64,000 bases of DNA from Methylophilales bacterium (GCA_019823025.1 CP081940.1:992001-1056000); one strand, 5' to 3'. Shown: positions 45,150 through 55,231, counted from the stretch's first letter. Notes: generated by a model from the sequence alone, not told the origin. Program-made: numbers and translations.

Positions 45150-46784
45150 CTATTTAGTAAGTAAGATGTAGTATGTTTTATCTCGATCAATCCTTTTCCC
45201 CGACCATATTTGATTCCATGATTCATATTCAGAGGGCATTTTGGATTCGTTATTAAGTGATAACAATATCATTCTGCACTGAATGTCCTTATTAGAATCA
45301 AATGCTTTTATACCCGAATAGTAATGAAGTAAATTTGTTTCATTAGGGCTAAAGTTATATGTGTATAAACAACTAGAGCTTTGGGAAAGTTGTTGTTTTA
45401 CATCTTGAAAAACAGGCGCATAACTTTTTCTATTATCAATAAGGGGGCTCACAAGCATAATAAATGTTACCCATACCATAGTGATACCAATTGCCCAATT
45501 CGAGATTGCTGACCGATTTGAGATCTTTAGGTTAAAGATGATGTAAACCCATAAACCACTTATTAAAAAGGCAAAAATAAAATTTAAGAATTCAAATCTA
45601 ACTTCATAGTTTCCAGATAGAAAGTAAATTCGATCATAAATTATCTCAGGAAAGCCTGTTACAGCTGCAAACCAAAAAAACCAAATAATAAAACCAAAAA
45701 AACCAAAAATTAATATACCAAACCAATTGAGAGCACTTGCTGAACTTCTTCTTAGTAAATCAATTCCACCTGCAGCAGCAACTGAAAACGGCAATAGAAT
45801 TGGCATTAGATTTATTTGATCTATTTTGGCATTAAGAGAAAGTGTAAATAAGATTGATAATGAGAAAAACAAAGGTAAATGAATTTTTTTAAGTTGAAAT
45901 ATATTTCGAAAATTTTTAATTAAAATGAAGATAAAAAGTGGAAGAGCAGGCCAGGTAAACCACAATAAATTCTTAATATAAAAAAAGAATTCTTCACCAT
46001 TTGGTGCATTTACTTTATTTAGCCATGAAAAAAAAATTTCTGGATTAGAGTTGTATAAAAGATATGTCCATGGGCTAATAATAATTAAAGCTATCAATGA
46101 TGAAATAAAACAAAACAGATAGTAACGCTTATTTCTCCATTGTTTTATAAATAACATACTTAGCGCAGTTAAAAAAATACTTAGAAGGGATAAAACTCCA
46201 TTCGACAAGAAGATTATTGATATACCAAAACCTAGCACTAAGCTAGCCCTAAAAGGCCTTCTATGGTAAAGCGCAAAACCATAAAGTGCCAAAGCGAAAC
46301 CTAGTAGAGCTGCAACTTCTGGGCGAATACTATGAACATTGAAAATAAGTCCAATTGAAGCAATAAATATTAAACCTGCTTGTCTACCAAAACCAGTTCC
46401 CCATAACTCTCTTGTCATTAGACCTATACATACAAGAGTTAAACTTATCCATATAAAATTTGATAACCTGAGTGCATCATGAGGTGCAAGTATTGATGAA
46501 AAAATTTTAACAAAAGTTGCGCCAATGAAAGGATATAAGGGTGGATTATTAATTGAATCTTGACTAGCAGCTAAGGGAGCTATTATAGAATTACTTGAAA
46601 CAATATCCATTACCATACTTACATTTTCAGATTCTGCAGGAATCCAAGGAGAATTGCCAACAAGACCAGTAAAAATCCATATAATTGCAAGCACTAAGAA
46701 TAAATGAATTTTTGTTTTATCACCAAGCGTAGAGCGCGGTGATGACATATTTCCCTGCCAGTCATGATTTAATTCAAATTTCAT
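45150..46784 (-). CDS. ArnT/PMT-like membrane glycosyltransferase (GT39-type)
   Basis: 544 aa with about 11-12 hydrophobic segments. The first periplasmic loop has the acidic/aromatic pattern of lipid-linked sugar transferases (PWIPAESENVSMVMDI, DSINNPPLYPFIGATFVKIF). A small hydrophilic C-terminal domain of about 110 residues follows. By family it would move a sugar from a polyprenyl carrier to lipid A or another acceptor; the substrate cannot be told. Confidence 0.72.
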   Translation of the reverse strand: MKFELNHDWQGNMSSPRSTLGDKTKIHLFLVLAIIWIFTGLVGNSPWIPAESENVSMVMDIVSSNSIIAPLAASQDSINNPPLYPFIGATFVKIFSSILAPHDALRLSNFIWISLTLVCIGLMTRELWGTGFGRQAGLIFIASIGLIFNVHSIRPEVAALLGFALALYGFALYHRRPFRASLVLGFGISIIFLSNGVLSLLSIFLTALSMLFIKQWRNKRYYLFCFISSLIALIIISPWTYLLYNSNPEIFFSWLNKVNAPNGEEFFFYIKNLLWFTWPALPLFIFILIKNFRNIFQLKKIHLPLFFSLSILFTLSLNAKIDQINLMPILLPFSVAAAGGIDLLRRSSASALNWFGILIFGFFGFIIWFFWFAAVTGFPEIIYDRIYFLSGNYEVRFEFLNFIFAFLISGLWVYIIFNLKISNRSAISNWAIGITMVWVTFIMLVSPLIDNRKSYAPVFQDVKQQLSQSSSCLYTYNFSPNETNLLHYYSGIKAFDSNKDIQCRMILLSLNNESKMPSEYESWNQIWSGKRIDRDKTYYILLTK

Positions 46785-46801
46785 ATTTACAAATTATGAC
46801 A

Positions 46802-46830
46802 TAAAAAAAAAGGCAGATAACTGCCTTTTA
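46802..46830 (-). terminator. Rho-independent terminator after rpmE (minus strand)
   Basis: An AAGGCAG/CTGCCTT stem with loop ATAA, read on the minus strand, is followed by a run of T (the A-run at 46803-46810 on the plus strand). It lies 20 bases past the rpmE stop. Confidence 0.88.
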
Positions 46831-46850
46831 TTTAAATCATATTAAAAGCA

Positions 46851-47051
46851 TTACATTCCATATTTTTGTTTGAATTTTTCTACACGTCCAGCAGTATCTA
46901 AAATCTTTTGCTTACCAGTATAAAAAGGATGGCATTTAGAGCAAACTTCGATATTTGTATCTTTTGCCATGGTTGATTTGGTTTTGAATGAATTACCACA
47001 ACTACAAGTTACGGTTATTTCCGGATAATTTGGATGTAAATCTTTTTTCAT
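46851..47051 (-). CDS. rpmE: 50S ribosomal protein L31 (zinc-binding form)
   Basis: 66 aa. The C+ type is shown by CSCG and [13 protein letters not shown], the four zinc-binding cysteines. Otherwise standard ([16 protein letters not shown]). Confidence 0.97.
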   Translation of the reverse strand: MKKDLHPNYPEITVTCSCGNSFKTKSTMAKDTNIEVCSKCHPFYTGKQKILDTAGRVEKFKQKYGM

Positions 47052-47132
47052 AATTTTGTTTATTGCGTTTTATCTTTAATAATCATCGTATTTTATAGAA
47101 AGTTTTATAAAAATCAATATTTAATTGATTCA

Positions 47133-48392
47133 TCAACTTCTTCGCATGCTGTCAAAAAAATCCGAGTTATTTTTTGTTGATCGAACTTTATCTAGGAGAA
47201 ATTCCATCGCTTCTAGGTCATCCATAGGGTAAAGCAATTTTCTTAAAACCCATATTTTTTGCAGAACGTCAGAGGGAATAAGCAGCTCTTCTCTTCGGGT
47301 ACTTGACTTATTCACATTGATCGCAGGATAAATTCTTTTTTCAGCCATCTTTCTTTCAAGATGGATTTCCATATTGCCCGTGCCTTTAAATTCTTCATAA
47401 ATCACATCATCCATTCTTGACCCAGTCTCAACAAGAGCAGTGGCAAGAATTGTAAGTGAGCCACCTTCCTCAACGTTTCTTGCTGCACCAAAAAAACGCT
47501 TTGGTCTTTGAAGTGCATTTGCATCAACACCACCAGTTAAAACTTTTCCAGATGATGGAATAACAGTGTTATAAGCTCTTGCAAGCCTTGTAATTGAGTC
47601 TAAAAGAATAACAACATCTTTTTTATGCTCAACCAATCTTTTAGCTTTTTCTAGAACCATATCTGCCACTTGAACATGTCTCGTGGCTGGCTCGTCAAAA
47701 GTAGAGGCTACTACCTCACCCTTTACAGATCTTGACATTTCTGTAACTTCTTCTGGCCTTTCATCTATTAGTAAGACAATAAGGGAAACGTCGGAATGAT
47801 TAGCTGTTATTGCATGAGCAATATTCTGTAACATAACTGTTTTACCACTTTTAGGACTTGCTACTATTAAACCCCTTTGGCCTTTTCCGATAGGTGCAAC
47901 CATATCAATCACTCGACTTGTATTATTCTCCTCAACATTAGAATCTCTTTCTAAAGTTAGAGGTTTTGTTGGATGAATAGGGGTAAGGTTTTCAAACAGA
48001 ATCTTATTTTTTGTATTTTCAGGTGCGTCATTATTTACTTTATCAACCTTGACTAGGGCAAAGTAACGTTCGCTATCCTTTGGAGTTCTAATTTCACCAG
48101 CAATCGTATCTCCAGTATGTAGATTAAATCTTCGAATTTGTGAAGGTGAAACGTATATATCTGCTGGACCTGCTAGGTATGAAGAATCGGAAGATCTTAA
48201 AAACCCAAATCCATCTTGCAGCACCTCTAGAGTGCCATCACCAATTAACTTATCACCATTTTTAGCTTTATTCTTTAGTATCGCAAAAATTAAGTCTTGC
48301 TTACGCATTCTTCCAGCATTTTCAATTTTGTCAGAGTTTGCTAAATCAACTAGTTCTGTTACAGGAAGGTGTTTAAGATCAGATAAATGCAT
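47133..48392 (-). CDS. rho: Transcription termination factor Rho
   Basis: Hexameric RNA helicase ending transcription, 419 aa. N-terminal helical domain [18 protein letters not shown], the RNA-binding cold-shock-like domain ([23 protein letters not shown]), P-loop [19 protein letters not shown], and ATPase motifs [11 protein letters not shown] and [15 protein letters not shown]. It lies 6 bases after trxA, a common pairing. Confidence 0.98.
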   Translation of the reverse strand: MHLSDLKHLPVTELVDLANSDKIENAGRMRKQDLIFAILKNKAKNGDKLIGDGTLEVLQDGFGFLRSSDSSYLAGPADIYVSPSQIRRFNLHTGDTIAGEIRTPKDSERYFALVKVDKVNNDAPENTKNKILFENLTPIHPTKPLTLERDSNVEENNTSRVIDMVAPIGKGQRGLIVASPKSGKTVMLQNIAHAITANHSDVSLIVLLIDERPEEVTEMSRSVKGEVVASTFDEPATRHVQVADMVLEKAKRLVEHKKDVVILLDSITRLARAYNTVIPSSGKVLTGGVDANALQRPKRFFGAARNVEEGGSLTILATALVETGSRMDDVIYEEFKGTGNMEIHLERKMAEKRIYPAINVNKSSTRREELLIPSDVLQKIWVLRKLLYPMDDLEAMEFLLDKVRSTKNNSDFFDSMRRS

Positions 48393-48398
48393 ATTTTT

Positions 48399-48722
48399 TT
48401 AGATTGTACTGTCAATAAAAGCTGTTAGTTGTGATTTAGATAAAGCACCTTTTTTATCAGCCTCAAAGTTACCATCTTTAAAGATGATTAGAGTAGGTAT
48501 TGCTCGAACTGCGAACTGGGCAGCAATCTTTTGATTTTCGTCTATATTTATTTTTGCAACAATTACCTTGCCATCATAGTCCTTAGAAATATCATCTAAT
48601 ATAGGTGCAATTGCTTTACAAGGACCACACCACTCAGCCCAAAAATCGACTAAAACAGGTAGTTTTGCTTGAAGAACTTTTTCTTCAAATTGGTCATCTG
48701 TAACGTGAATAATATTGCTCAT
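48399..48722 (-). CDS. trxA: Thioredoxin TrxA
   Basis: 107 aa redox protein with WAEWCGPCKAIAP (active-site WCGPC) and the cis-Pro region VRAIPTLIIF. Full-length, upstream of rho. Confidence 0.97.
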   Translation of the reverse strand: MSNIIHVTDDQFEEKVLQAKLPVLVDFWAEWCGPCKAIAPILDDISKDYDGKVIVAKINIDENQKIAAQFAVRAIPTLIIFKDGNFEADKKGALSKSQLTAFIDSTI

Positions 48723-48818
48723 ATATATTGAATTTTGTTACTAAGGCTTGATTTTAATTGTTAAGGGTTACTCTCAGAATATTGTAATGATAATTGAAAC
48801 TATAAGGTTTATCAATAA

Positions 48819-49448
48819 CTAATTTATTTCCTTACCATCATTGTTTTTATTTACGACGTTTGATTTGTAAGAATTATCAATTTCAAATAAAGGGACAACT
48901 TTTTTAACACCCCTTGATGATTGTGCGATTGATACAGCTTTATCTACTTCTTGTTGGTTTAAAATACCCATTAAGTATACTGCCCTTTCCTCAGTGAATA
49001 CTTTCAAGTGCAATATTGAGAGTGGCGTTTGATTCTTTTCGTCTTCAGCAAATACTCTAGATATAACATTACTTGTGATGGCGATATCGTTTGCAATTCC
49101 TTTCACTGTATTCTCAGGCCCTACTGTCATATAGTTTTTAACTTTTTTTACATTTTCCATATTAGTAACGATACTAAATATTTTATCTATAATTTCTTGA
49201 TTTGGTGATTGTCCAGTAATAAGAATAACCTGATTGTAACTAACAAAATTTACCCTAAATTCACCTTCGACATCTTGTGTCTTTATTACTGTCTGCCATT
49301 CAAGTTTTTCATCAGTAATTTGGGACTCAGTGGTTCTCCTATCTGAATATGATGTTGGTCCGCCAAGAATTCCAGCGGCGCAACCAGACAAAAGAAATGT
49401 AACTGACAGAATTAAGGATATTAAAAAATAATTTGATTTGGAATACAT
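48819..49448 (-). CDS. BON-domain outer-membrane lipoprotein (DolP/YraP-like)
   Basis: 209 aa. A signal peptide ends with lipobox LLSGC (lipidated Cys22 approximately). Two BON domains follow (about 45-115 and 120-195; VEGEFRVNFVSYNQVILITGQSPNQE; VYLMGILNQQEVDKAVSIAQSSRGVKKV). DolP supports outer-membrane integrity at division sites in E. coli. It is divergent from rsmI; in E. coli yraP is in the same neighbourhood as rsmI. Confidence 0.88.
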   Translation of the reverse strand: MYSKSNYFLISLILSVTFLLSGCAAGILGGPTSYSDRRTTESQITDEKLEWQTVIKTQDVEGEFRVNFVSYNQVILITGQSPNQEIIDKIFSIVTNMENVKKVKNYMTVGPENTVKGIANDIAITSNVISRVFAEDEKNQTPLSILHLKVFTEERAVYLMGILNQQEVDKAVSIAQSSRGVKKVVPLFEIDNSYKSNVVNKNNDGKEIN

Positions 49449-49518
49449 AAAATAAATTATATACTTAAAGGATAAATTTTATATTAAATTGATTAAAAAT
49501 TATAATTAAATCATTTAA

Positions 49519-50364
49519 ATGAGCTCAACCCTTTATATTGTCGGAACACCAATAGGAAACCTAGAAGATATCTCATCAAGAGCCCTAAAGATTTTAAAGA
49601 GCGTTGATATAATTGCCTGCGAAGATACAAGGCATTCCAAAAATTTGCTATCTAAATACTCTATAAAGAAGAAACTCCTCTCTTTACATCAGCATAATGA
49701 AGAAAAGAAGACCAGTTTGTTGATCAAAGAAATAGAGTGTGGTAAAGCAATAGCCTATATTTCCGATGCAGGTACACCAGGCATTAGTGATCCAGGAGCT
49801 TATTTAGTAAAAAAGGCCTTAGAATCAAAAATTAAAGTAGTTCCAATACCAGGAGCCTCATCAATTACTACAGCATTTTCAGCTGCTGGAATAGTTGCAA
49901 CTCAATTTAATTTCTATGGATTTTTACCAAATACTGATACCAAAAGTAGAAAAGTTATTAAACAATTTCAAGATAGTCAATTTACCTCAGTTTTTTTTGT
50001 TTCGCCGCATAGGATTCTTAAAACCTTAGAGCTACTAGAAGAAATTTATGATTCGGCGCAGGAGGTTTTTATTGGTCGTGAATTAACAAAGATATACGAA
50101 ACTATTTATAAAGAAAATTTGAATGATTTATTAATAAAATTCAGAAAGGAAAAACATAACCTTAAGGGCGAGTTTGTGATTATTATAGAGGGGGTAGAGC
50201 AGGAACAAAAAAACTCAAGCAACATTGAGGCAGAAAATGCTCTTAGAATAATGCTTAATGAATTAAGTTTGAACCAGTCTGTAAAACTAGTTTCACAGAT
50301 TTTTAAAATTAAGAAAAATGAAATATATAACTTAGCTTTAGGAATAAAAAATAATGATAAATGA
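49519..50364 (+). CDS. rsmI: 16S rRNA 2'-O-ribose C1402 methyltransferase RsmI
   Basis: 281 aa tetrapyrrole-methylase-fold enzyme. N-terminal LYIVGTPIGNLEDISSRALKIL, EDTRHSKNLL, YISDAGTPGISDPG, and PGASSITTAFSAAG are all conserved. It partly overlaps pyrC. Its partner at C1402, RsmH, is encoded in this window. Confidence 0.96.
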   Translation: MSSTLYIVGTPIGNLEDISSRALKILKSVDIIACEDTRHSKNLLSKYSIKKKLLSLHQHNEEKKTSLLIKEIECGKAIAYISDAGTPGISDPGAYLVKKALESKIKVVPIPGASSITTAFSAAGIVATQFNFYGFLPNTDTKSRKVIKQFQDSQFTSVFFVSPHRILKTLELLEEIYDSAQEVFIGRELTKIYETIYKENLNDLLIKFRKEKHNLKGEFVIIIEGVEQEQKNSSNIEAENALRIMLNELSLNQSVKLVSQIFKIKKNEIYNLALGIKNNDK

Positions 50365-51391
50365 GTTAATTATTCCAAGACCTGATGATATGCACCTTCA
50401 CCTCAGGGAAGGAAAAATGTTAAAGGTAGTAAGTCAACATTCAGCAAGCCAGTTTGGAAGAGCTATTATTATGCCTAACCTAAAAAACCCGATTATAAAT
50501 ACTGAGTTAGCACACATATATTATGATGAGATTAAAAAACATACTAAAACTTATCAATTTGAACCTTTAATGACTATTTATTTCAATGAAGGACTGACTT
50601 TGAAAGAATTAAAAGAAATCAAAGCATCTTCAAAAATCATTGGTATTAAGCTTTATCCTAAAGGTGTTACGACAAATTCAAGTGAGGGCATAGACTCTTT
50701 CGAGTCAGGATATAAAATTTTTGAAATGATGGAGGTGTTGGACATTCCTCTGCTTATTCATGGGGAGGTAAATGACAAAAGTGTAGATATATTTGATCGA
50801 GAAAGAATATTCATTGAAAAGCATTTATCAAGAATCCATAAAGAATTTCCAGAGCTTAGAATAGTGTTAGAGCATATTTCAACAAAAGATTCTACTGAGT
50901 TTGTAAAAGACTCAAGTAATAAAATTGCAGCTACCATTACCCCCCAACACCTTCTTTATAATCGAAATGAATTATTTTTAGGTGGGTTAAGACCACATGC
51001 ATTTTGTTTACCAGTTTTAAAAAGAGAGGAACATAGAGTTGCAGTTCTAAATGCAGCGATATCTGGTAACCCAAAATTCTTTCTTGGTACAGATAGTGCC
51101 CCTCATAAAAGAACTGAAAAAGAAAGTAGTTGTGGGTGTGCAGGAATATATTCTGCATTAAATGCAATGGAGATTTACGCTGAAATATTTGATCAGAATA
51201 ATGCTATTGAGAAATTAGAAAATTTTTGTAGTAAATTTGGAGCTGACTTTTATAAGCTCAATCAAAGTAAAGAGAAATTAAAATTAACTAGATCTAAGAA
51301 TAAAGTTCCAACCATTATTAAAATTGATAATGGCGATGTTGTTCCCTTGTTGGCAGGTCAAGAAATTGGTTGGAATTGTTCTAATATTTAA
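50354..51391 (+). CDS. pyrC: Dihydroorotase PyrC
   Basis: Zinc enzyme of pyrimidine synthesis converting carbamoyl-aspartate to dihydroorotate, 345 aa (class II, E. coli type). Metal ligands: DDMHLHLREG, GIKLYPKG (carboxylated Lys), LLIHGEV, LEHIST; FFLGTDSAPH gives the catalytic Asp. It starts 11 bases inside the end of rsmI. Confidence 0.96.
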   Translation: MINELIIPRPDDMHLHLREGKMLKVVSQHSASQFGRAIIMPNLKNPIINTELAHIYYDEIKKHTKTYQFEPLMTIYFNEGLTLKELKEIKASSKIIGIKLYPKGVTTNSSEGIDSFESGYKIFEMMEVLDIPLLIHGEVNDKSVDIFDRERIFIEKHLSRIHKEFPELRIVLEHISTKDSTEFVKDSSNKIAATITPQHLLYNRNELFLGGLRPHAFCLPVLKREEHRVAVLNAAISGNPKFFLGTDSAPHKRTEKESSCGCAGIYSALNAMEIYAEIFDQNNAIEKLENFCSKFGADFYKLNQSKEKLKLTRSKNKVPTIIKIDNGDVVPLLAGQEIGWNCSNI

Positions 51392-51404
51392 TAAATTTCG
51401 GTGA

Positions 51405-51410
51405 TAAAAT
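51405..51410 (+). promoter_or_regulatory. Candidate -10 element of rnpB
   Basis: TAAAAT lies 7-12 bases before the expected 5' end of the RNase P RNA, the right place for a -10. No convincing -35 is seen. Confidence 0.4.
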
Positions 51411-51416
51411 ATTATT

Positions 51417-51696
51417 AAGTTGACCTGACAGTCACTACACTTTTGTGTAGAGGAAAGTCCGGGCTCCTAGAGCAGGGTGATGGCTAACAGCCATACATCG
51501 TGAGATGAGGAATAGGGCCACAGAGACGAGCGTATTTAGTTACGGTGAAACGCGGTAACCTCCACCCGGAGCAAGGCCAAATAGGATGACATTAGCACGG
51601 CTCGTGTTGTCATCGGGTAGGCTGCTTGAGCATATAAGCAATTATATGCCTAGATGAATGACTGTCCAAGACAGAACCCGGCTTATAGGTCAACTT
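51417..51696 (+). ncRNA. rnpB: RNase P RNA (bacterial class A)
   Basis: Catalytic RNA that matures tRNA 5' ends. The terminal P1 helix AAGTTGACCT/AGGTCAACTT (51417-51426 and 51687-51696) encloses conserved blocks. GAGGAAAGTCCGGGCTC is in the 5' region, CAGGGTG and GCCACAGAGACGA follow, then GAAACGCGGTAACCTCCACC, and AGACAGAACCCGGCTTA near the 3' end. About 280 nt, on the small side for class A. Confidence 0.96.
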
Positions 51697-51738
51697 ACCT
51701 TCTTCTTATAAATCATTGTTATATATAGATTTAAAATT

Positions 51739-51767
51739 AAAAAGCGCTTGCATTGCGCTTTTTTTTT
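51739..51767 (+). terminator. Rho-independent terminator after rnpB
   Basis: A 7-bp stem AAAGCGC/GCGCTTT (51741-51747 and 51755-51761) is followed by T residues, 45 bases past the rnpB 3' end. Confidence 0.85.
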
Positions 51768-51785
51768 ACCTATAGTGTCTTTGTT

Positions 51786-51810
51786 AGGGAAAAAGTGGTA
51801 ATTTGTGGGA
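51786..51810 (+). promoter_or_regulatory. Predicted MraZ operator (three 10-bp spaced boxes)
   Basis: AGGGA, TGGTA and TGGGA occur at 51786, 51796 and 51806, exactly 10 bases apart, about 70 bases before mraZ. MraZ is known to bind TGGGN direct repeats separated by 5 bases. Two of three boxes are imperfect. This would give autorepression of the dcw cluster. Confidence 0.65.
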
Positions 51811-51878
51811 AATTGCTTAGTAAGGCTAAGGGTATTAAGTAATTTCTCACCTTTTTCTCAGGTAAAGAGGTGCTACTT

Positions 51879-52325
51879 ATGTATAGAGGCGCAACACGAA
51901 TAAACTTAGATGGAAAAAATAGGATTGCGATCCCTACAAAGTATCGTGAAAAAATTCTTATTGAGTCATCAGGCCTACTAGTCCTAACCGCACATATTTA
52001 CAAATGTTTACTCTTATATCCCCAGTTTGCATGGGAGCCGATTCAAGAAAAAATAATGAATCTATCAAGCTTTGAAAAAAAATCTAGTGGGCTTCAGAGA
52101 CTATTAGTCGGATTTGCAGAGGATATCACTCTTGATAAAGCAAATAGAATGCTGATTCCCGCCGAATTAAAAAATTATGCTGAAATAGATAAAAATGCAA
52201 TTTTCATTGGTCAGGGAAGTCATTTTGAAATTTGGAATTGCGATCATTACTATGAACACTTAGCCCAAATAAACATCACTGAAGAAAATGATTTTCCGGA
52301 CGAACTTAAGGGCTTTTCATTATGA
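51879..52325 (+). CDS. mraZ: Transcriptional regulator MraZ
   Basis: 148 aa AbrB-fold regulator heading the dcw cluster. Two SpoVT/AbrB halves: [24 protein letters not shown] and [29 protein letters not shown] use ATG 51879, 8 bases after AAAGAGG and matching family N-termini; an upstream GTG at 51870 overlaps that Shine-Dalgarno. It overlaps rsmH by 4 bases (ATGA). Confidence 0.95.
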   Translation: MYRGATRINLDGKNRIAIPTKYREKILIESSGLLVLTAHIYKCLLLYPQFAWEPIQEKIMNLSSFEKKSSGLQRLLVGFAEDITLDKANRMLIPAELKNYAEIDKNAIFIGQGSHFEIWNCDHYYEHLAQINITEENDFPDELKGFSL

Positions 52326-53253
52326 GTAAACATATTCCTGTCATGCTTCATGAGTCGATAATAGCATTAAACATTATTCCAAATGGTTTTTATATAGATT
52401 GCACCTTCGGAAGAGGTGGTCATTCAAAAGAAATACTAAAGAAATTAAATGATGACGGAAGATTGTTAGCACTAGATAAAGATTTAGAAGCCGTTAAAGA
52501 AGGGGAAACTATTAAAGACAAGCGTTTTGAGATAGTACACGCATCTTTCAAAGACCTAAATAATATTCTAAAAAAAAAAATTTCCAAAAACCTAATGGAA
52601 TTCTTATGGATTTAGGAATCTCATCACCTCAAATTGACGAAGCAGAACGCGGCTTTAGTTTTAATTTAGATTCAAAGCTCGATATGAGGATGAATCAAAG
52701 TCAAAAATTAACCGCTTCAGAAATTATCAATCATTTTGATTATGATGAATTAGTAAGGATTTTATACGAGTATGGTGAGGAAAAATTTGCAAAAAAAATT
52801 GTTAGGGAAATTGTTAAATATAGAGAGGAAGAAGGAAAAATATCAAGAACAACTGAATTAGCAGACATAGTAAAAAAAGCTATCCCAAAATTCGATTCAA
52901 AAAAAAATCCAGCAACAAAAACATTCCAAGCGATAAGAATAAAGGTAAATGAAGAGCTTTCAGAGATCGAGCAGGTTTTACCTATAGCATTCGAAGCTCT
53001 AGAAAAAAATGGGAGGCTGGCAGTTATTAGTTTTCATTCACTTGAAGATAGAATTATTAAAAATTTTATTAAAAATAAATTGAATACGGACACAGTGCCT
53101 AAGAAAGTTCCAATTTTTCAAAAACAAATTAAATCAGCCCCTATAAAGGTTATTCAAAAACTCCAAACACCCTCAGATGGTGAAGTATTAAAAAATAAGA
53201 GAGCAAGAAGTTCAAAGTTACGTGTGATAGAAAAAATTTCGGAGGAAGGGTGA
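52322..53253 (+). CDS. rsmH: 16S rRNA m4C1402 methyltransferase RsmH, frameshifted at an A11 run
   Basis: SAM-dependent rRNA methyltransferase. The N-terminal half ([28 protein letters not shown]) is in frame from 52322, but this frame ends at 52615. The rest ([31 protein letters not shown]) is read from another frame to 53253. The frames meet at eleven A (52570-52580). One extra A would give a continuous product of 310 aa, the normal family length, joining LKKK to [13 protein letters not shown]. Causes: assembly indel, true mutation, or rescue by polymerase slippage or -1 frameshifting. Confidence 0.9.
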
Positions 53254-53504
53254 AGTTGAACCTAATACTTTTCTCTTTATTAATAATATTCGCATTAGTG
53301 AAAATAAATGCCCATCATCTATATCGCGTTAATCACCATGCCCTAGAAATAGAGAAACGAAAAACGATTGATTTAAAGGACGAGCAGAATCAGCTATTAA
53401 TTCAGGAATCTTCAAAATCTGGTAACGGAAGAATCTCAGAATATGCAAAAAGTAAATTAAAAATGAATCCGCCAGAAAAAAAACAGAAAAGAATAATTAA
53501 ATGA
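53250..53504 (+). CDS. ftsL: Cell division protein FtsL
   Basis: 84 aa bitopic protein of the FtsQLB divisome subcomplex. N-terminal membrane helix (LNLILFSLLIIFALVKINA), then a periplasmic coiled-coil-like region (HHALEIEKRKTIDLKDEQNQ), and a Lys-rich end. It starts at GTG 53250 with AGGAAGG-type Shine-Dalgarno, overlapping rsmH, and overlaps ftsI by 4 bases. Sequence is weakly conserved; position decides. Confidence 0.88.
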   Translation: MKLNLILFSLLIIFALVKINAHHLYRVNHHALEIEKRKTIDLKDEQNQLLIQESSKSGNGRISEYAKSKLKMNPPEKKQKRIIK

Positions 53505-55231
53505 GATCAAAAATGAAAAAGAATCATGAATTTTTTGAGCTCTCAAAATTCAGAAGGCGTTTCATGCTTCTTGTTCTTCTGACTCTATTTTGTATATTAT
53601 TTTCTCGTGCCTTTTTTCTTCAAGGGATGCAAAAAGACTTTTTACAACAAGAGGGTTTTGAAAGAAGTAATCGTAATATTGAGCTATATGCCTATAGAGG
53701 AAAAATTTATGACAGAAATAATCAGATACTAGCTGCGAGTGAAACAGTAAGAAGTATTACTATGGAGCCAAATAGGGTTCAATTTAAGAAGGGAGATAAA
53801 AATAAATTAGCTAACCTCTTGGGAGTAAAAATAAAGTTCTTAAATAAAAAATTAAAGAGTAAGCGAAATCATATCTACCTAAAAAGAAAGGTCGATCCAA
53901 AAATTGCTTCTAAAATTTTAGCCTTAAAAATTCCAGGAATTAGTACCGAAAAAGACTATAGACGAACTTACCCAGACCAAGAAATATCTGCACATGTAGT
54001 TGGATTTTCTGGAAATGATGGGAATGGTCTGGAGGGGGTTGAATATAAGAAAAATGATTTTTTATCGGGTACACATGGGTATAAAAAGATTTTAATTGAT
54101 GCAAGGAGAAGGGTGGTTGATAATCTAAGTGAAGTAAGTGTTCCAGTTGATGGGAAAGATGTACATTTAACTATTGATAAACGGCTTCAACACATAGCCT
54201 TTCAATCCCTTAAAAAAACAATTAGTGATTCTGAAGCAATTTCTGGTTCTGCCATTCTTATTGATTCTAAAACAGGCGAAATTTTAACAATGGTAAATTA
54301 TCCATCATTTAACCCAAATGAAAGAATGAGGACGAGGAGTCCTTTTGTAAAGAATAGAGTCATTACTGATGCTTTTGAACCAGGTTCAACAATGAAACCA
54401 ATTAGTATTGCAGCTGCTTTAGAAAAAAGGGTAGTAAACGTTAATACAAAAATAGATACAGGCAACGGGTTTTATAAAGTTGGACGAACGCAGATAACTG
54501 ATACAAAGCCACATGGCGTTATATCTGTTAAAGAAATACTTCAAACATCATCAAATATTGGCGTTACTAAAATTGCGGAAAAATTAAGCAAAAAATATTT
54601 ATGGCAAACATACTCTAATTTTGGTATTGGTAATTTAACAGGGGCTAGCCTCCCAGGGGAATCGAAAGGCGTAATGCGTAACTATAGCTCATGGAAGGCA
54701 CGAGATCATTTTAGTGCAAGTTATGGGTATTCAGTGAGTACAACAGTTGCTCAACTTGCTAGAGCTTATACGCCTTTTGCTAATAAAGGGGAGATAAAGA
54801 ACTTAAGGCTATTTAAAAATGATCCAATAAAAATTGGACAGCGTGTTTTGTCTGTAAGAACCTCAGAGGCTGTTTTAAAAATTATGGAATCTGTTACGGA
54901 AGAGGGAGGGACTGCAATTCAAGCATCAATCCCAGGCTATCGAGTTGCAGGAAAAACAGGAACTGCTAGACAGTTTGTTAAGGGAGTGGGTTATGGAAAG
55001 CCAGGAGAAAGAAAATATAATGCTTCGTTTGTTGGGCTCGCACCTGCCTCTAATCCGAAGTTTATAATGGCTATTACAATTGAAGACCCATCAAAAGGTT
55101 CTAATTATGGTGGAGTTGTAGCAGGGCCTATTTTCAGAAGAGTAGTTTCAGAGGCACTAAAAATATACTCAATTCCTCAAGATGAAATAGAAATAAAAGA
55201 TGAGATCGATAATGAAAAAAAAGAGATATGA
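53501..55231 (+). CDS. ftsI: Septal peptidoglycan transpeptidase FtsI (PBP3)
   Basis: Class B penicillin-binding protein, 576 aa. One N-terminal membrane helix (about 22-42), the dimerisation domain with RGKIYDRNNQILA, then the transpeptidase with the SxxK motif EPGSTMKP, SSN in QTSSNIG, and KTGT in AGKTGTAR. Normal length. Confidence 0.96.
   Translation: MRSKMKKNHEFFELSKFRRRFMLLVLLTLFCILFSRAFFLQGMQKDFLQQEGFERSNRNIELYAYRGKIYDRNNQILAASETVRSITMEPNRVQFKKGDKNKLANLLGVKIKFLNKKLKSKRNHIYLKRKVDPKIASKILALKIPGISTEKDYRRTYPDQEISAHVVGFSGNDGNGLEGVEYKKNDFLSGTHGYKKILIDARRRVVDNLSEVSVPVDGKDVHLTIDKRLQHIAFQSLKKTISDSEAISGSAILIDSKTGEILTMVNYPSFNPNERMRTRSPFVKNRVITDAFEPGSTMKPISIAAALEKRVVNVNTKIDTGNGFYKVGRTQITDTKPHGVISVKEILQTSSNIGVTKIAEKLSKKYLWQTYSNFGIGNLTGASLPGESKGVMRNYSSWKARDHFSASYGYSVSTTVAQLARAYTPFANKGEIKNLRLFKNDPIKIGQRVLSVRTSEAVLKIMESVTEEGGTAIQASIPGYRVAGKTGTARQFVKGVGYGKPGERKYNASFVGLAPASNPKFIMAITIEDPSKGSNYGGVVAGPIFRRVVSEALKIYSIPQDEIEIKDEIDNEKKEI

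Noticed and set aside
52606..53253. Second half of rsmH as an independent gene starting at ATG 52606
   Set aside because: It begins in the middle of a conserved methyltransferase motif, lacks the SAM-binding N-terminus and has no Shine-Dalgarno.
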